Assembly: GCA_023511295.1 (NCBI GenBank)
Contig: JAIMBT010000006.1
Span: 1-64,000, forward strand
DNA: 64,000 nucleotides
Source of the DNA: Alicyclobacillus sp.
GTDB taxonomy: Bacteria; Bacillota; Bacilli; Alicyclobacillales; Alicyclobacillaceae
Direction: 5' to 3'
Shown here: positions 46,337 to 58,074 of the stretch, in pieces
Position numbering within the stretch: the first letter of the stretch is position 1
Layout of the letters: each line of letters opens with the position of its first letter
Program-made: the position numbers and the translations under genes
Notes under the pieces: generated by a model
What the model was told of the DNA's origin: nothing
The model's input: the letters and a program-made list of their open reading frames with translations, nothing else
The model's database searches: none

Positions 46337-49300
46337 GTCTTAGTCCACGCCCGCGCACGGCGGGCGACGTTAGCGCGGGTAACGTCTTTAGTCCTAGGAG
46401 TACGGGTTTCAATCCACGCCCGCGCACGGCGGGCGACCACCAAAAAGGACAAAAGTCCTAGGCAACCAAGACCGTTTCAATCCACGCCCGCGCACGGCGG
46501 GCGACCTCAGCGAGGATGGATGCTTCTTCGGCCTCTGTGATGTTTCAATCCACGCCCGCGCACGGCGGGCGACCCGGCGGGTGAGGATCAGGTGCTCAAG
46601 CTCGCCGAGTTTCAATCCACGCCCGCGCACGGCGGGCGACTCCGGCGGCATCCGGATTCTCAGCAAGCACATGGGAGTTTCAATCCACGCCCGCGCACGG
46701 CGGGCGACGGTGTCCGTGTTGTGGTGCCCGATCACGGTGTCCATGTTTCAATCCACGCCCGCGCACGGCGGGCGACGCAGTTGTCGGCCCGAGCTAGGTC
46801 ACACATACTGGTTTCAATCCACGCCCGCGCACGGCGGGCGACAACGCCCGTAGAATTCGCCGACGAAATGCATGTGTTTCAATCCACGCCCGCGCACGGC
46901 GGGCGACCGCCCACAATTGTTTAGCGTCCATCCCGCATACCTGTTTCAATCCACGCCCGCGCACGGCGGGCGACGAGGGAAAGCCGGTTACGAATAACCA
47001 CCCACCGGAAATGTTTCAATCCACGCCCGCGCACGGCGGGCGACACGCCGACTGACTGTCGCCCGGGGCCGGGTCGCTGTTTCAATCCACGCCCGCGCAC
47101 GGCGGGCGACATGGACGTATGACTTTGTCAACATACACATGCAAGTTTCAATCCACGCCCGCGCACGGCGGGCGACGAGTGCTTTTTGCATACAAGAACT
47201 ACCTCCCAAAGTTTCAATCCACGCCCGCGCACGGCGGGCGACGAATCGCCGGCCCGAAAAGTGGCGCGACAAGCAGGTTTCAATCCACGCCCGCGCACGG
47301 CGGGCGACGAATCGCCGGCCCGACAAGTGGCGCGACAAGCAGGTTTCAATCCACGCCCGCGCACGGCGGGCGACACTGCGTGGTTCGTATTCGATAGTAC
47401 AGGGCGACGTTTCAATCCACGCCCGCGCACGGCGGGCGACGTAGATACTGCGATTAAGATCGCGCGTGTGCTAGGTTTCAATCCACGCCCGCGCACGGCG
47501 GGCGACCGTTGGTGCGATGGGGGCAGGTGTCTACGACGAGGTGTTTCAATCCACGCCCGCGCACGGCGGGCGACTGTGACCGTCGCCAACAACTTTCGTC
47601 TCTCCTGTGTTTCAATCCACGCCCGCGCACGGCGGGCGACTTGTAGACACGTTCGACCCACGCCCAAAGCTCTGGTTTCAATCCACGCCCGCGCACGGCG
47701 GGCGACCAAGGCGTCCGTGATCTGCAGGCTTTGGTCCGTGTTTCAATCCACGCCCGCGCACGGCGGGCGACTGTTGTCGCCGACGATGGGTTGCCCATTC
47801 TTTGTGTTTCAATCCACGCCCGCGCACGGCGGGCGACGCTTTTGGCAGGTATCAATCGGGTTCACGTTTTGGGTTTCAATCCACGCCCGCGCACGGCGGG
47901 CGACGCGCGACGAAGGCGGCTGCGTCGTCTACGACATGTTTCAATCCACGCCCGCGCACGGCGGGCGACATCTTGATCGCGCTTTGTATCTGGGGGATCA
48001 CAGCAAAGTTTCAATCCACGCCCGCGCACGGCGGGCGACCGTGGCGCGTTCGTTCATCCTCGCGGGTATCGACGTTTCAATCCACGCCCGCGCACGGCGG
48101 GCGACTGGACCATCGAGCCACAGCGACCCGTAGCCGCCCGTTTCAATCCACGCCCGCGCACGGCGGGCGACGGCTGCTACATATATACGACGCCACAAGG
48201 GGGGCACGTTTCAATCCACGCCCGCGCACGGCGGGCGACTACCCACCGAGACATCTCTGTCGACCCTGCTAATGTTTCAATCCACGCCCGCGCACGGCGG
48301 GCGACCTTCAGAGCGTCAGCAGTGGGCGGGACTGATACAGTTTCAATCCACGCCCGCGCACGGCGGGCGACAGACATGAGTGGCGTAGGCAATAAACGCA
48401 CACGAGTTTCAATCCACGCCCGCGCACGGCGGGCGACGATGGACCGGACGATCCTTGTCCGCGTGGAGTCGGGGTTTCAATCCACGCCCGCGCACGGCGG
48501 GCGACAAGGCCCGGATCGCACAGGCACGAGCACAGGCAGTTTCAATCCACGCCCGCGCACGGCGGGCGACGCCTGAAGCACCAGTCGGTAGTGGTCGTCA
48601 TCGAGTTTCAATCCACGCCCGCGCACGGCGGGCGACAGTGGATGTGCCGAAACTCATCTTGGTCGTACTCGTTTCAATCCACGCCCGCGCACGGCGGGCG
48701 ACGGCTGTCCTTCATAACTGTCTCAATACGGGTCTTTGAGTTTCAATCCACGCCCGCGCACGGCGGGCGACTAGTGGTACGCCCTTATAGCTTGCCAGCA
48801 GGTGGTTTCAATCCACGCCCGCGCACGGCGGGCGACCTTGACGGCAACGGGCGCAACCGTCTTCGTCGATGTTTCAATCCACGCCCGCGCACGGCGGGCG
48901 ACGCGCGTATTGCTCGCACTGGCCGACCAGATCAACGAGTTTCAATCCACGCCCGCGCACGGCGGGCGACCGGTCCGCCGGATGAGTCCGTCGCGTTCTG
49001 GATGTTTCAATCCACGCCCGCGCACGGCGGGCGACGGAGGTGCGAGGAGATGTTCTGTAAGGTCTGCGGGTTTCAATCCACGCCCGCGCACGGCGGGCGA
49101 CCATCCACGACCTCACGTTTCCGGTGTGGGTGGCGCAGTTTCAATCCACGCCCGCGCACGGCGGGCGACGTTTGAACGCGGAAGCGACCGGGGATGTTGG
49201 TCTTGTTTCAATCCACGCCCGCGCACGGCGGGCGACGTCGGTAGCGGGCCGTCCGCAGACGTTGCGCCGGGTTTCAATCCACGCCCGCGCACGGCGGGCG

Positions 49301-50033
49301 ACCGCCGTCACAGTAAGATTAGCGCTGGACGCATTTTGTTTCAATCCACGCCCGCGCACGGCGGGCGACTTTCCATTTTCGCGCACCAACCGGGGATACC
49401 ACGGTTTCAATCCACGCCCGCGCACGGCGGGCGACTGGGGACAGGGACAGGCACAAAGACAGGGATAGGTTTCAATCCACGCCCGCGCACGGCGGGCGAC
49501 GTCATTTCTTGCATACAGATCCGTTACATATTCTGGGTTTCAATCCACGCCCGCGCACGGCGGGCGACTTGTGGGTGTAACTGGTGGCGTGGCCGTGATG
49601 TGTTTCAATCCACGCCCGCGCACGGCGGGCGACCGAAACGATGACGATTGGCGTCACTACTTTACGTCGTTTCAATCCACGCCCGCGCACGGCGGGCGAC
49701 CACCGTCGCATCGTCTGACTGGAGTAGCTGCACCTGTTTCAATCCACGCCCGCGCACGGCGGGCGACTTTCTTGCGGTCGTGGGTGCGCAGCGTTGCGTG
49801 GTTTCAATCCACGCCCGCGCACGGCGGGCGACCAGGTACGCCTGACCCGCAGCGCTACGATAGGCCCGTTTCAATCCACGCCCGCGCACGGCGGGCGACG
49901 TTAACTAGAAGACTCACCCGACACACACGTGGCGTTTCAATCCACGCCCGCGCACGGCGGGCGACTGCGTGGGTGTATAGTCGCGCTACCATTGGTTCGC
50001 CGTTTCAATCCACGCCCGCGCACGGCGGGCGAC
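46337..50033 (-). CRISPR. Type I-C CRISPR array, 56 repeats and 55 spacers
   Basis: The repeat is 32 bases; on the transcribed (minus) strand it begins GTCGCCCGCC and ends GTGGATTGAAAC, the type I-C consensus, with a 6-base GC stem (GCCCGC/GCGGGC) around a 5-base loop. All inspected copies are identical except the last, 46337-46368, which has three changes at the spacer-proximal end (GTCTTAGTCC on the plus strand), marking the leader-distal terminus. Spacers are 33-38 bases, mostly 34. The newest spacers are at the 50,033 end, next to cas2. Spacers 47243-47276 and 47309-47342 differ by one base. Confidence 0.99.
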
Positions 50034-50214
50034 TGCATGGTCTGCGAATCCGTTAACCACGCGGAATTTCACGCCAAATCCCGCGAACCATGGTTTAAGC
50101 CGCTGGACCCGTTCCTCCAAAACCGCACCGAGCTGCATTACAGCCACTGTGGACGCCATTCGCGAAAGACCGCGGTCTCGAATGGGCACCATAGGTTCGC
50201 GCGGGTCCGTAAAG
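50034..50214 (-). promoter_or_regulatory. CRISPR leader between cas2 and array
   Basis: 181 bases separate the cas2 stop from the first repeat; transcription of the array must start here or upstream. It is less AT-rich than most leaders. Seen in it: palindromes AGACCGCGGTCT (50168-50179) and AACCATGGTT (50086-50095). No firm promoter could be identified. Confidence 0.7.
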
Positions 50215-50505
50215 CTATATCATCAGGAACCCTTCCGGGTCGTACGATTGCTTAGCCCCGATATGCTCCACCCGTCCTCTCCACTTCGCGCCTAGGAGAT
50301 AGAACCGAAGACTGTCCCTATCCTTGTCAATCAATTGGACCAGTTTGTGCTTCAACTCAGCAAATTGTTCGGGATCGACAAGACACTCGAAGACGGAGCA
50401 TTGCACGCGTTGGCCGAAATTTTCACACACCTGAGCGACCTTCCTTAGTCGACGCCGTCCTAGAGCCGTCGTGGTATTCACGTCATACGTGATCAACACC
50501 AGCAC
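50215..50505 (-). CDS. cas2: CRISPR adaptation protein Cas2
   Basis: 96 residues: MLVLITYDVNTTTALGRRRLRKVAQVCENFGQRVQCSVFECLVDPEQFAEL is the type I-C Cas2 pattern, with the metal-site Asp8 in TYDVN. It forms the dimeric core of the Cas1-Cas2 integrase. It lies 13 bases after cas1 and is the last cas gene before the leader. Confidence 0.98.
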   Translation of the reverse strand: MLVLITYDVNTTTALGRRRLRKVAQVCENFGQRVQCSVFECLVDPEQFAELKHKLVQLIDKDRDSLRFYLLGAKWRGRVEHIGAKQSYDPEGFLMI

Positions 50506-50518
50506 ACCTCATGACCTC

Positions 50519-51550
50519 CTATTTCCAAAAGAACGGGGGGTAGTCATCGAGATCCCCACGCATATGCCGGGCTAACAACATTGCCTGGGCATAGGGCAAC
50601 AATCCGATAGGAATTTTTTCGTCAAGAAACGGATGGCGAATGAGTTCCCGTTTGCGCTGTTGCCATTCCGTAAGGACTGTCTTACGCCCCGAATCAGTTA
50701 ACAGCCACACACCTGTCTCCTTTCTGGTGAAATCGCCAGGTAGTAATTGGCGCCGATTGATGAGTGACAGTGCCGTCCGGTCCGCCAGGTAGACGCGAAA
50801 CTCTTCCATCATGTCCAGTGCTAGACTGTTTCTCCCTGACCTGTCGCGATGAAGAAAGCCTACTTGCGCGTCTAGCCCCACGGACTCCAAGGCATGTGCC
50901 ACGTCGCTTGCCAGTAACGTATATAAGAATGACAGTAGTGAATTCAGGCGGTCCGCCGGAGGCCTCTTGACTCTTCCAGAAAACGCAAACGCATCCTTGT
51001 TGGTCAGGACCTGATCTGAAAGAACGGAGAAATAGTGACGGGCGGCAAGTCCTTCGACTCCTCGCAACTCATCGAGGGATGCGCTCGCCTTGGCGCCGGA
51101 AATCTGGCTATTTAGTTCTTCGATGATGGATACCAATTTCGACTGGTCTATCCTCTCCGAATGATCCCGTACTGTTCTCTGCACTGACGCCCGTGCGTTG
51201 TAAATCTTTGCGTACAAAAACCTCTTCGCCAGCCGGAGTGAATGAGTCGGGTCATCACTCCATCGATATTGCGTTTTCCTAAGATGCACATTGCCCTTGG
51301 TTTCACCAGTCACGCGCGCCTTGAACTGCCCGTTAGGTGTTAAAAAAATCAATGCTACGTCGTTCTCGATGCAAAGATGCATGGCCTCCGGACTTACACC
51401 TTGATATCCGAATACGACAACCGATTCCAGATTCAAGATCGGAACCTGCAGCTCCTTAACTCCATGGGACCGGACCGTTAGCGTATCGCCCTTGGCACCT
51501 AGATACGCATCGGGCAAAGTCACATACAGCGTATTCAGCAGTCGCTTGAT
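50519..51550 (-). CDS. cas1: CRISPR integrase Cas1, type I-C (apparent ATC start)
   Basis: Taken from the ATC at 51550 the product is 343 residues, the standard length of I-C Cas1, and begins (M)KRLLNTLYVTLPDAYLG, which aligns exactly with family N-termini. GGAGG lies nine bases before the ATC. The nearest ATG codons in frame are 26 and 32 codons upstream, deep inside cas4. Metal ligands are Glu166 (GVEGLA), His234 (GFLHRD) and Glu249 (LALDMMEEFR). It overlaps the cas4 end by 16 bases. Cas1 cuts and joins the repeat during spacer acquisition. Confidence 0.93.
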   Translation of the reverse strand: MKRLLNTLYVTLPDAYLGAKGDTLTVRSHGVKELQVPILNLESVVVFGYQGVSPEAMHLCIENDVALIFLTPNGQFKARVTGETKGNVHLRKTQYRWSDDPTHSLRLAKRFLYAKIYNARASVQRTVRDHSERIDQSKLVSIIEELNSQISGAKASASLDELRGVEGLAARHYFSVLSDQVLTNKDAFAFSGRVKRPPADRLNSLLSFLYTLLASDVAHALESVGLDAQVGFLHRDRSGRNSLALDMMEEFRVYLADRTALSLINRRQLLPGDFTRKETGVWLLTDSGRKTVLTEWQQRKRELIRHPFLDEKIPIGLLPYAQAMLLARHMRGDLDDYPPFFWK

Positions 51551-52230
51551 AGAGCCTCGCCTCCCACGTGCTCCAGTACGTAACCGCTCGCGGAACGCGC
51601 CTTTGGAACGCTCAGTTTCGGCTGGCATATTTCGAATAACGAACAACTCTTGCAGTGCGATTTATACACTGCTCTCGGAGTCAACGCTGCGCGGAGGAAA
51701 TCATGCATCCTCTCGCAAAGCGCTTTTACGCGAGCGCGATCCATTTCCGTAAATTCCACATATTCGCGTTTGCGAGTTTGCGCGTAGAAGAACGTACCCC
51801 GACGTACGCTCACCCCAAGCATTTCCTCCAAGCACATCGCCTGTGCGCAAAGCTGCACGATGTCGCGGTCATCCGGCTTGGGTTTGCCACGCTTATACTC
51901 GACGGGCGTGACCGTCCAAAATCCTTGTCGCCCATCCAACGACATGGTTTCATCCGTTGCCGAGCGTACCCTCCGAAACTCAACCATGTCGGCGATGCCT
52001 CGTAATCCCAAACTGTGCGAGACAATCGGTACCGAACGAACGACTCGGAGATCCCTCCGCGTCTCGTCGAACTGGACCTCGTCAACGCGTTCATGAACGT
52101 GCTGACCCTCGGTGGTCAGCACGTTCTCCCGCCATTGCTGCTCTACATGGATGAGCGCCCACTGCCGCTCACAAAAGGCGAAATGTTGAATGCCCGACAG
52201 CGCCAGATATTCGTCATCCTCCCAAACCAC
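51535..52230 (-). CDS. cas4: CRISPR-associated exonuclease Cas4, type I-C
   Basis: 231 residues. Four cysteines for the 4Fe-4S cluster: Cys20 (FAFCERQ) and Cys193, Cys196, Cys202 (HCKSCSLFEIC). The RecB-like nuclease motif is GIADMVE (Asp81) and VEYKRGKPK (Glu111, Lys113), then QLCAQAMCLEEM. Cas4 selects PAM-containing fragments and trims prespacers with Cas1. It starts 11 bases after cas7, and its last codons overlap cas1 in another frame, so translation of cas1 probably depends on cas4 translation. Confidence 0.97.
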   Translation of the reverse strand: MVWEDDEYLALSGIQHFAFCERQWALIHVEQQWRENVLTTEGQHVHERVDEVQFDETRRDLRVVRSVPIVSHSLGLRGIADMVEFRRVRSATDETMSLDGRQGFWTVTPVEYKRGKPKPDDRDIVQLCAQAMCLEEMLGVSVRRGTFFYAQTRKREYVEFTEMDRARVKALCERMHDFLRAALTPRAVYKSHCKSCSLFEICQPKLSVPKARSASGYVLEHVGGEALSSDC

Positions 52231-52241
52231 CCACGCCCCAC

Positions 52242-53122
52242 CTACCGAAACTCGATGAGCCGAACGCCACTGGGCGAACTCTCCACGGCAATCTCGTAGT
52301 CCTCAAACGATCTTGCTACGTCGACGCCTGGTCTCCTGTTCACTCGAATCCGTTCGAAAAGTTCATGTGCTGGGGCGTTGCCCAGTGGGGACGAATGCTC
52401 GAAGATGTAGAGTTTGCGGGTGGCCATCGAACCACGTGAGGCAGAGCGGTCATGTTCGAACATGTTGAGCAGTGCCTCCCAAAGCACATCCAGGTCCCGT
52501 GAATTGAAACCCGTACGGTTTGAAAGAGGCGCAGACACATAGCCCTCCATACGATAAAGCCCGTACGGGACGATACTCTTTCTCCCCATCGTGCGCTCCT
52601 TGTCTGCATCCCTCTCATTCGTGACCGCCATCCTGGTGATGGTGACCTCTTGCGGCGAGATTGGGTCGATGCTGGTCGCAAAGCTGAACTGTACCGGGCC
52701 ACGTACTTGCCCGCAGTTGATCCCGGTGGTCATCACAGCCCCAAATGCCCGGATGTCGTAGTACTTTGCGCACATCCAGCGTGCGAGGCTTTCTTGGTCC
52801 TCCCGACGCTTGGCTTCCATCTTGTCGGCCTTTTTTTCCTTCAACTCAATGCCCGGATTGGCAGCAAACGCCTCCTTGTTCAGGTTGTTAAGCACCACGC
52901 CCTCCTTCACATAGATATCAAAAGACGGCTCTCCGGCCCGTGCCAGCTCCACGTAGTTACGGATCTTCCGCTTGATACACACGTCTGTAACCAAACCGCA
53001 ACCTGTCTCAGCGTCTATCCGCGGCAAGTTCCCTGCGTCCGGATCCCCATTTGGGTTGCCATTCTTCACATCAAACAACACCACAAACTCGTATCGGCGA
53101 TCCAACCCCGTCTCAACGTGTG

Positions 53123-53126
<4 letters not shown>
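52242..53126 (-). CDS. cas7: Cascade backbone protein Cas7, type I-C (Csd2)
   Basis: 294 residues starting [38 protein letters not shown], the typical Csd2 beginning with the RRM fold and NGDPD loop; MTTGINCGQVRGPVQFSFATSIDPI is conserved. Several copies coat the crRNA spacer in the interference complex. Start overlaps the cas8c stop by four bases (ATGA). Confidence 0.97.
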
Positions 53127-55626
<2,500 letters not shown>

Positions 55627-57879
55627 TCAAAATATAAGATCCTCCATCTCCGGGACGTCGGCGGCTGACAAAAGCCCCAGCTGGCTTTTGTCGTAATACG
55701 CTTTGTCGACGAGTAGCGCGACGCCGCCCAAACTCCGAATGAGTCCGAGTCGTCCAAACTCCATGAACTCGGGATGATAGACCTGGACCACATACGGCTG
55801 TAATTTTCGGAGTACCCGAAGAGGATACGGACTTGACGCTAGCTCTTTCACCAAATTCGTTACCAAATCGTCGTACGGAATCACGATGCTCCACATATTT
55901 TCGTCAATAAGCCGGAAGCGCTCGGACACCTCCTCGTATGGGATTTCGAGGTTACGACTCTTGCTCCTCAAGAGCGGAAGCAGGCCTGCGCAATCCGTAA
56001 CGGAGTCTACTCGGCCGGTCCGGATGCCATGCAGTCTCTCAAAATAATCGCGAAGTGCAGATGGAGACAAGGGCGACCCTGGCGAATACGCCAGCGTGTT
56101 TTGGGCTTCGACGGCCGTCTCCTTCATCCATCCCGCAGACGGCATCCCGTGCGATTCCGGATAAAACACCATCACCTCCCCTCGTTGCAAACGCCCCTCT
56201 CGGTTGCAACGTCCTGCGGCCTGGGCAATCGAATCGAGGCCCGCGTAGGCGCGAAGAACCAGGGGAAAGTCCACATCCACTCCCGCTTCAATCAGCTGGG
56301 TTGAAACCACGCGGCAAGGCAGTCGCGCGGCAAGGCGTTGACGGATCTTGGAGATTACGTCGGAACGGTGCTTTGCACACAGTCGTCCGCTGAGGTGGTA
56401 TACGTCCTCAACTTCCAGACTTTTTAGGATTGCGAACAGTGACTGGGCATGCTTACGAGTATTGACGATACAAAGTACCTGCTCCGCGCTGGCTATCCAG
56501 CCAGCCACTTGCTCGTCTCTCGTCACATGCGAACTGTCACCGTGAACCGACACCGACACCCGCTCAAACGTCCGCACCAATTCGTCGGGTGTCGGGGAAT
56601 CCATAATCTCGGTCGGCATCACGCCCAACCCCCGCCAGGCCGGCTGGGTCGCGGTGCACAGTACCGCCGTGCACCCGTAATTAGAAACGAGCTCGTTTAG
56701 AGCTTGCAGACACGGTGATATGTAGCCTCGCGGAATACTTTGGGCCTCATCCACGATGATGACGGACCTGGCGATATTGTGAAGTTTGCGGCACTGACTC
56801 CTCTTGTTCGAAAAGAGTGATTCAAAGAATTGAACAGAGGTCGTGACCACCACCGGAGTGTCCCAGTTTTCTGCGGACAGCTTGAGGCGAGCGGCCTCAT
56901 CGGGCCCGTAATTCTCCCCGTACTCCTCGTAGTTAAAGTTGCTATGGTGTTCCAACACTGCGTCCGGCCCGAGGGCCTGGCGAAAGACGCGGGCGTTTTG
57001 CTCAATGATACTCGTGAACGGGATGACGTAGATGACCCGCCTCATGCCGTGTTGCGTCGCGTGCCGCAACGCAAAGGCGAGCGAAGAAAGCGTTTTCCCG
57101 CCGCCGGTCGGAACCGTCAGGGAGAACATTCCTGGGCTCAACGCAGCTCGGCGTTCACAGGTCTCACGTATTCGTTCGCGCATTCGATTGATGTCTGTAT
57201 CGGGTACACTTGAAAACCGGGTGTCCAAATAGGTCTGAAATCGATCCATGAGTCCGGATATGGATGGCACTGCATCGAGCCGAAGATCTGGGTCCAAACC
57301 GCTGCAGTAGTTCCGGGTGTCGATAGAGTCCGCATCGACCAGGCACGAGTACAGCATGCGACCCAAGAAACTGTAGCTCCAGGCCAGGCGCTCCGACGTC
57401 CAGTACCTCGTTAGCCGCGTCCTTTGCGGCCCCCAATCGTCCGGCTGCACCTGCAACTCCTTCCAAGCTTCGTGCCAATCTGGAATGCCTTGTTTCTCCA
57501 GTCTATTTTTTAACGAACCCTCCTCGTCCATGGTTCCATAGTTCTGAAGGCCGCCGTGATGCCCAGCGATGGCGTGTGCCACCATCACGGCGAAATGAAA
57601 GTCGAACCGCGTCTTGCCCAACAGATGCCGGGCGACATCGGGCCGCACAATCCATTGCGCGCCCGCACTGGAATGGTCTACACGTATGGATTCCCCACGA
57701 ACACGCCGCTGGAATTCGGCAGAGTACTTGCCGACGTCATGGAGGATACCAGCGAGGTATCCGAGGTACCCGGCTCCGAACACGTCGGCAAAAGCCAGGC
57801 AGAGACTGGCGACATTCGTCAAGTGTTCCTTCAAGGGCTGATACTGCCCGTCGTCTCGACTGTGTGCATAGAATTCCAT
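55627..57879 (-). CDS. cas3: CRISPR helicase-nuclease Cas3, type I-C
   Basis: 750 residues. The N-terminal HD nuclease domain includes HSRDDGQYQPLKEHL and LAGILHDVGKYSAEF (His47-Asp48), then HSSAGAQWI and AHAIAGHHGG. The superfamily 2 helicase has Walker A TVPTGGGKT (about 255-263), DEAQ (376-379), TQLIEAGVDVDFPLV and QAAGRCNREG. Cas3 unwinds and degrades the target strand after Cascade binding. First gene of the cas operon; 12 bases from cas5. Confidence 0.97.
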   Translation of the reverse strand: MEFYAHSRDDGQYQPLKEHLTNVASLCLAFADVFGAGYLGYLAGILHDVGKYSAEFQRRVRGESIRVDHSSAGAQWIVRPDVARHLLGKTRFDFHFAVMVAHAIAGHHGGLQNYGTMDEEGSLKNRLEKQGIPDWHEAWKELQVQPDDWGPQRTRLTRYWTSERLAWSYSFLGRMLYSCLVDADSIDTRNYCSGLDPDLRLDAVPSISGLMDRFQTYLDTRFSSVPDTDINRMRERIRETCERRAALSPGMFSLTVPTGGGKTLSSLAFALRHATQHGMRRVIYVIPFTSIIEQNARVFRQALGPDAVLEHHSNFNYEEYGENYGPDEAARLKLSAENWDTPVVVTTSVQFFESLFSNKRSQCRKLHNIARSVIIVDEAQSIPRGYISPCLQALNELVSNYGCTAVLCTATQPAWRGLGVMPTEIMDSPTPDELVRTFERVSVSVHGDSSHVTRDEQVAGWIASAEQVLCIVNTRKHAQSLFAILKSLEVEDVYHLSGRLCAKHRSDVISKIRQRLAARLPCRVVSTQLIEAGVDVDFPLVLRAYAGLDSIAQAAGRCNREGRLQRGEVMVFYPESHGMPSAGWMKETAVEAQNTLAYSPGSPLSPSALRDYFERLHGIRTGRVDSVTDCAGLLPLLRSKSRNLEIPYEEVSERFRLIDENMWSIVIPYDDLVTNLVKELASSPYPLRVLRKLQPYVVQVYHPEFMEFGRLGLIRSLGGVALLVDKAYYDKSQLGLLSAADVPEMEDLIF

Positions 57880-58074
57880 CCCGACAAAATCACTCCAATG
57901 GACAACCTCACCACCATTTTACACAATTCCGGAAAAATGTGTAGAATGATGCGTAGACCACCCTGAACCCAAGCGGCGCAAAGACGCCGCATCCCGCAAA
58001 TTTTCGCGCGTAGGTTTTACCGTTAGCAGCAAAGCGAAACAAACTGTGCGACTCGCCACAAGGGGGTCTGTGTC
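57880..58074 (-). promoter_or_regulatory. Upstream region of the cas operon
   Basis: 195 bases between divergent cas3 and the CocE-like hydrolase. On the minus strand TAAAAT lies about 40 bases before the cas3 start with a weak CTACAC 17 bases ahead; it overlaps an imperfect inverted repeat with core TTCCGGAA and outer arms ACACA/TGTGT (57921-57942). No regulator is known for this site. Confidence 0.35.

Noticed and set aside
46369-46473. Nine-base sequence AGTCCTAGG shared by the two oldest spacers
   Set aside because: Too short to distinguish a common source from chance; flanks do not match.
47186-48133. Repetitive frames with SIHARARRAT or FNPRPRTAGD motifs in the array, both strands
   Set aside because: They are translations of the 32-base CRISPR repeat, which lacks stop codons, and not real proteins.
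49986-50192. 68-residue minus-strand frame across the leader
   Set aside because: It covers the leader and runs into the first repeat; no ribosome binding site.
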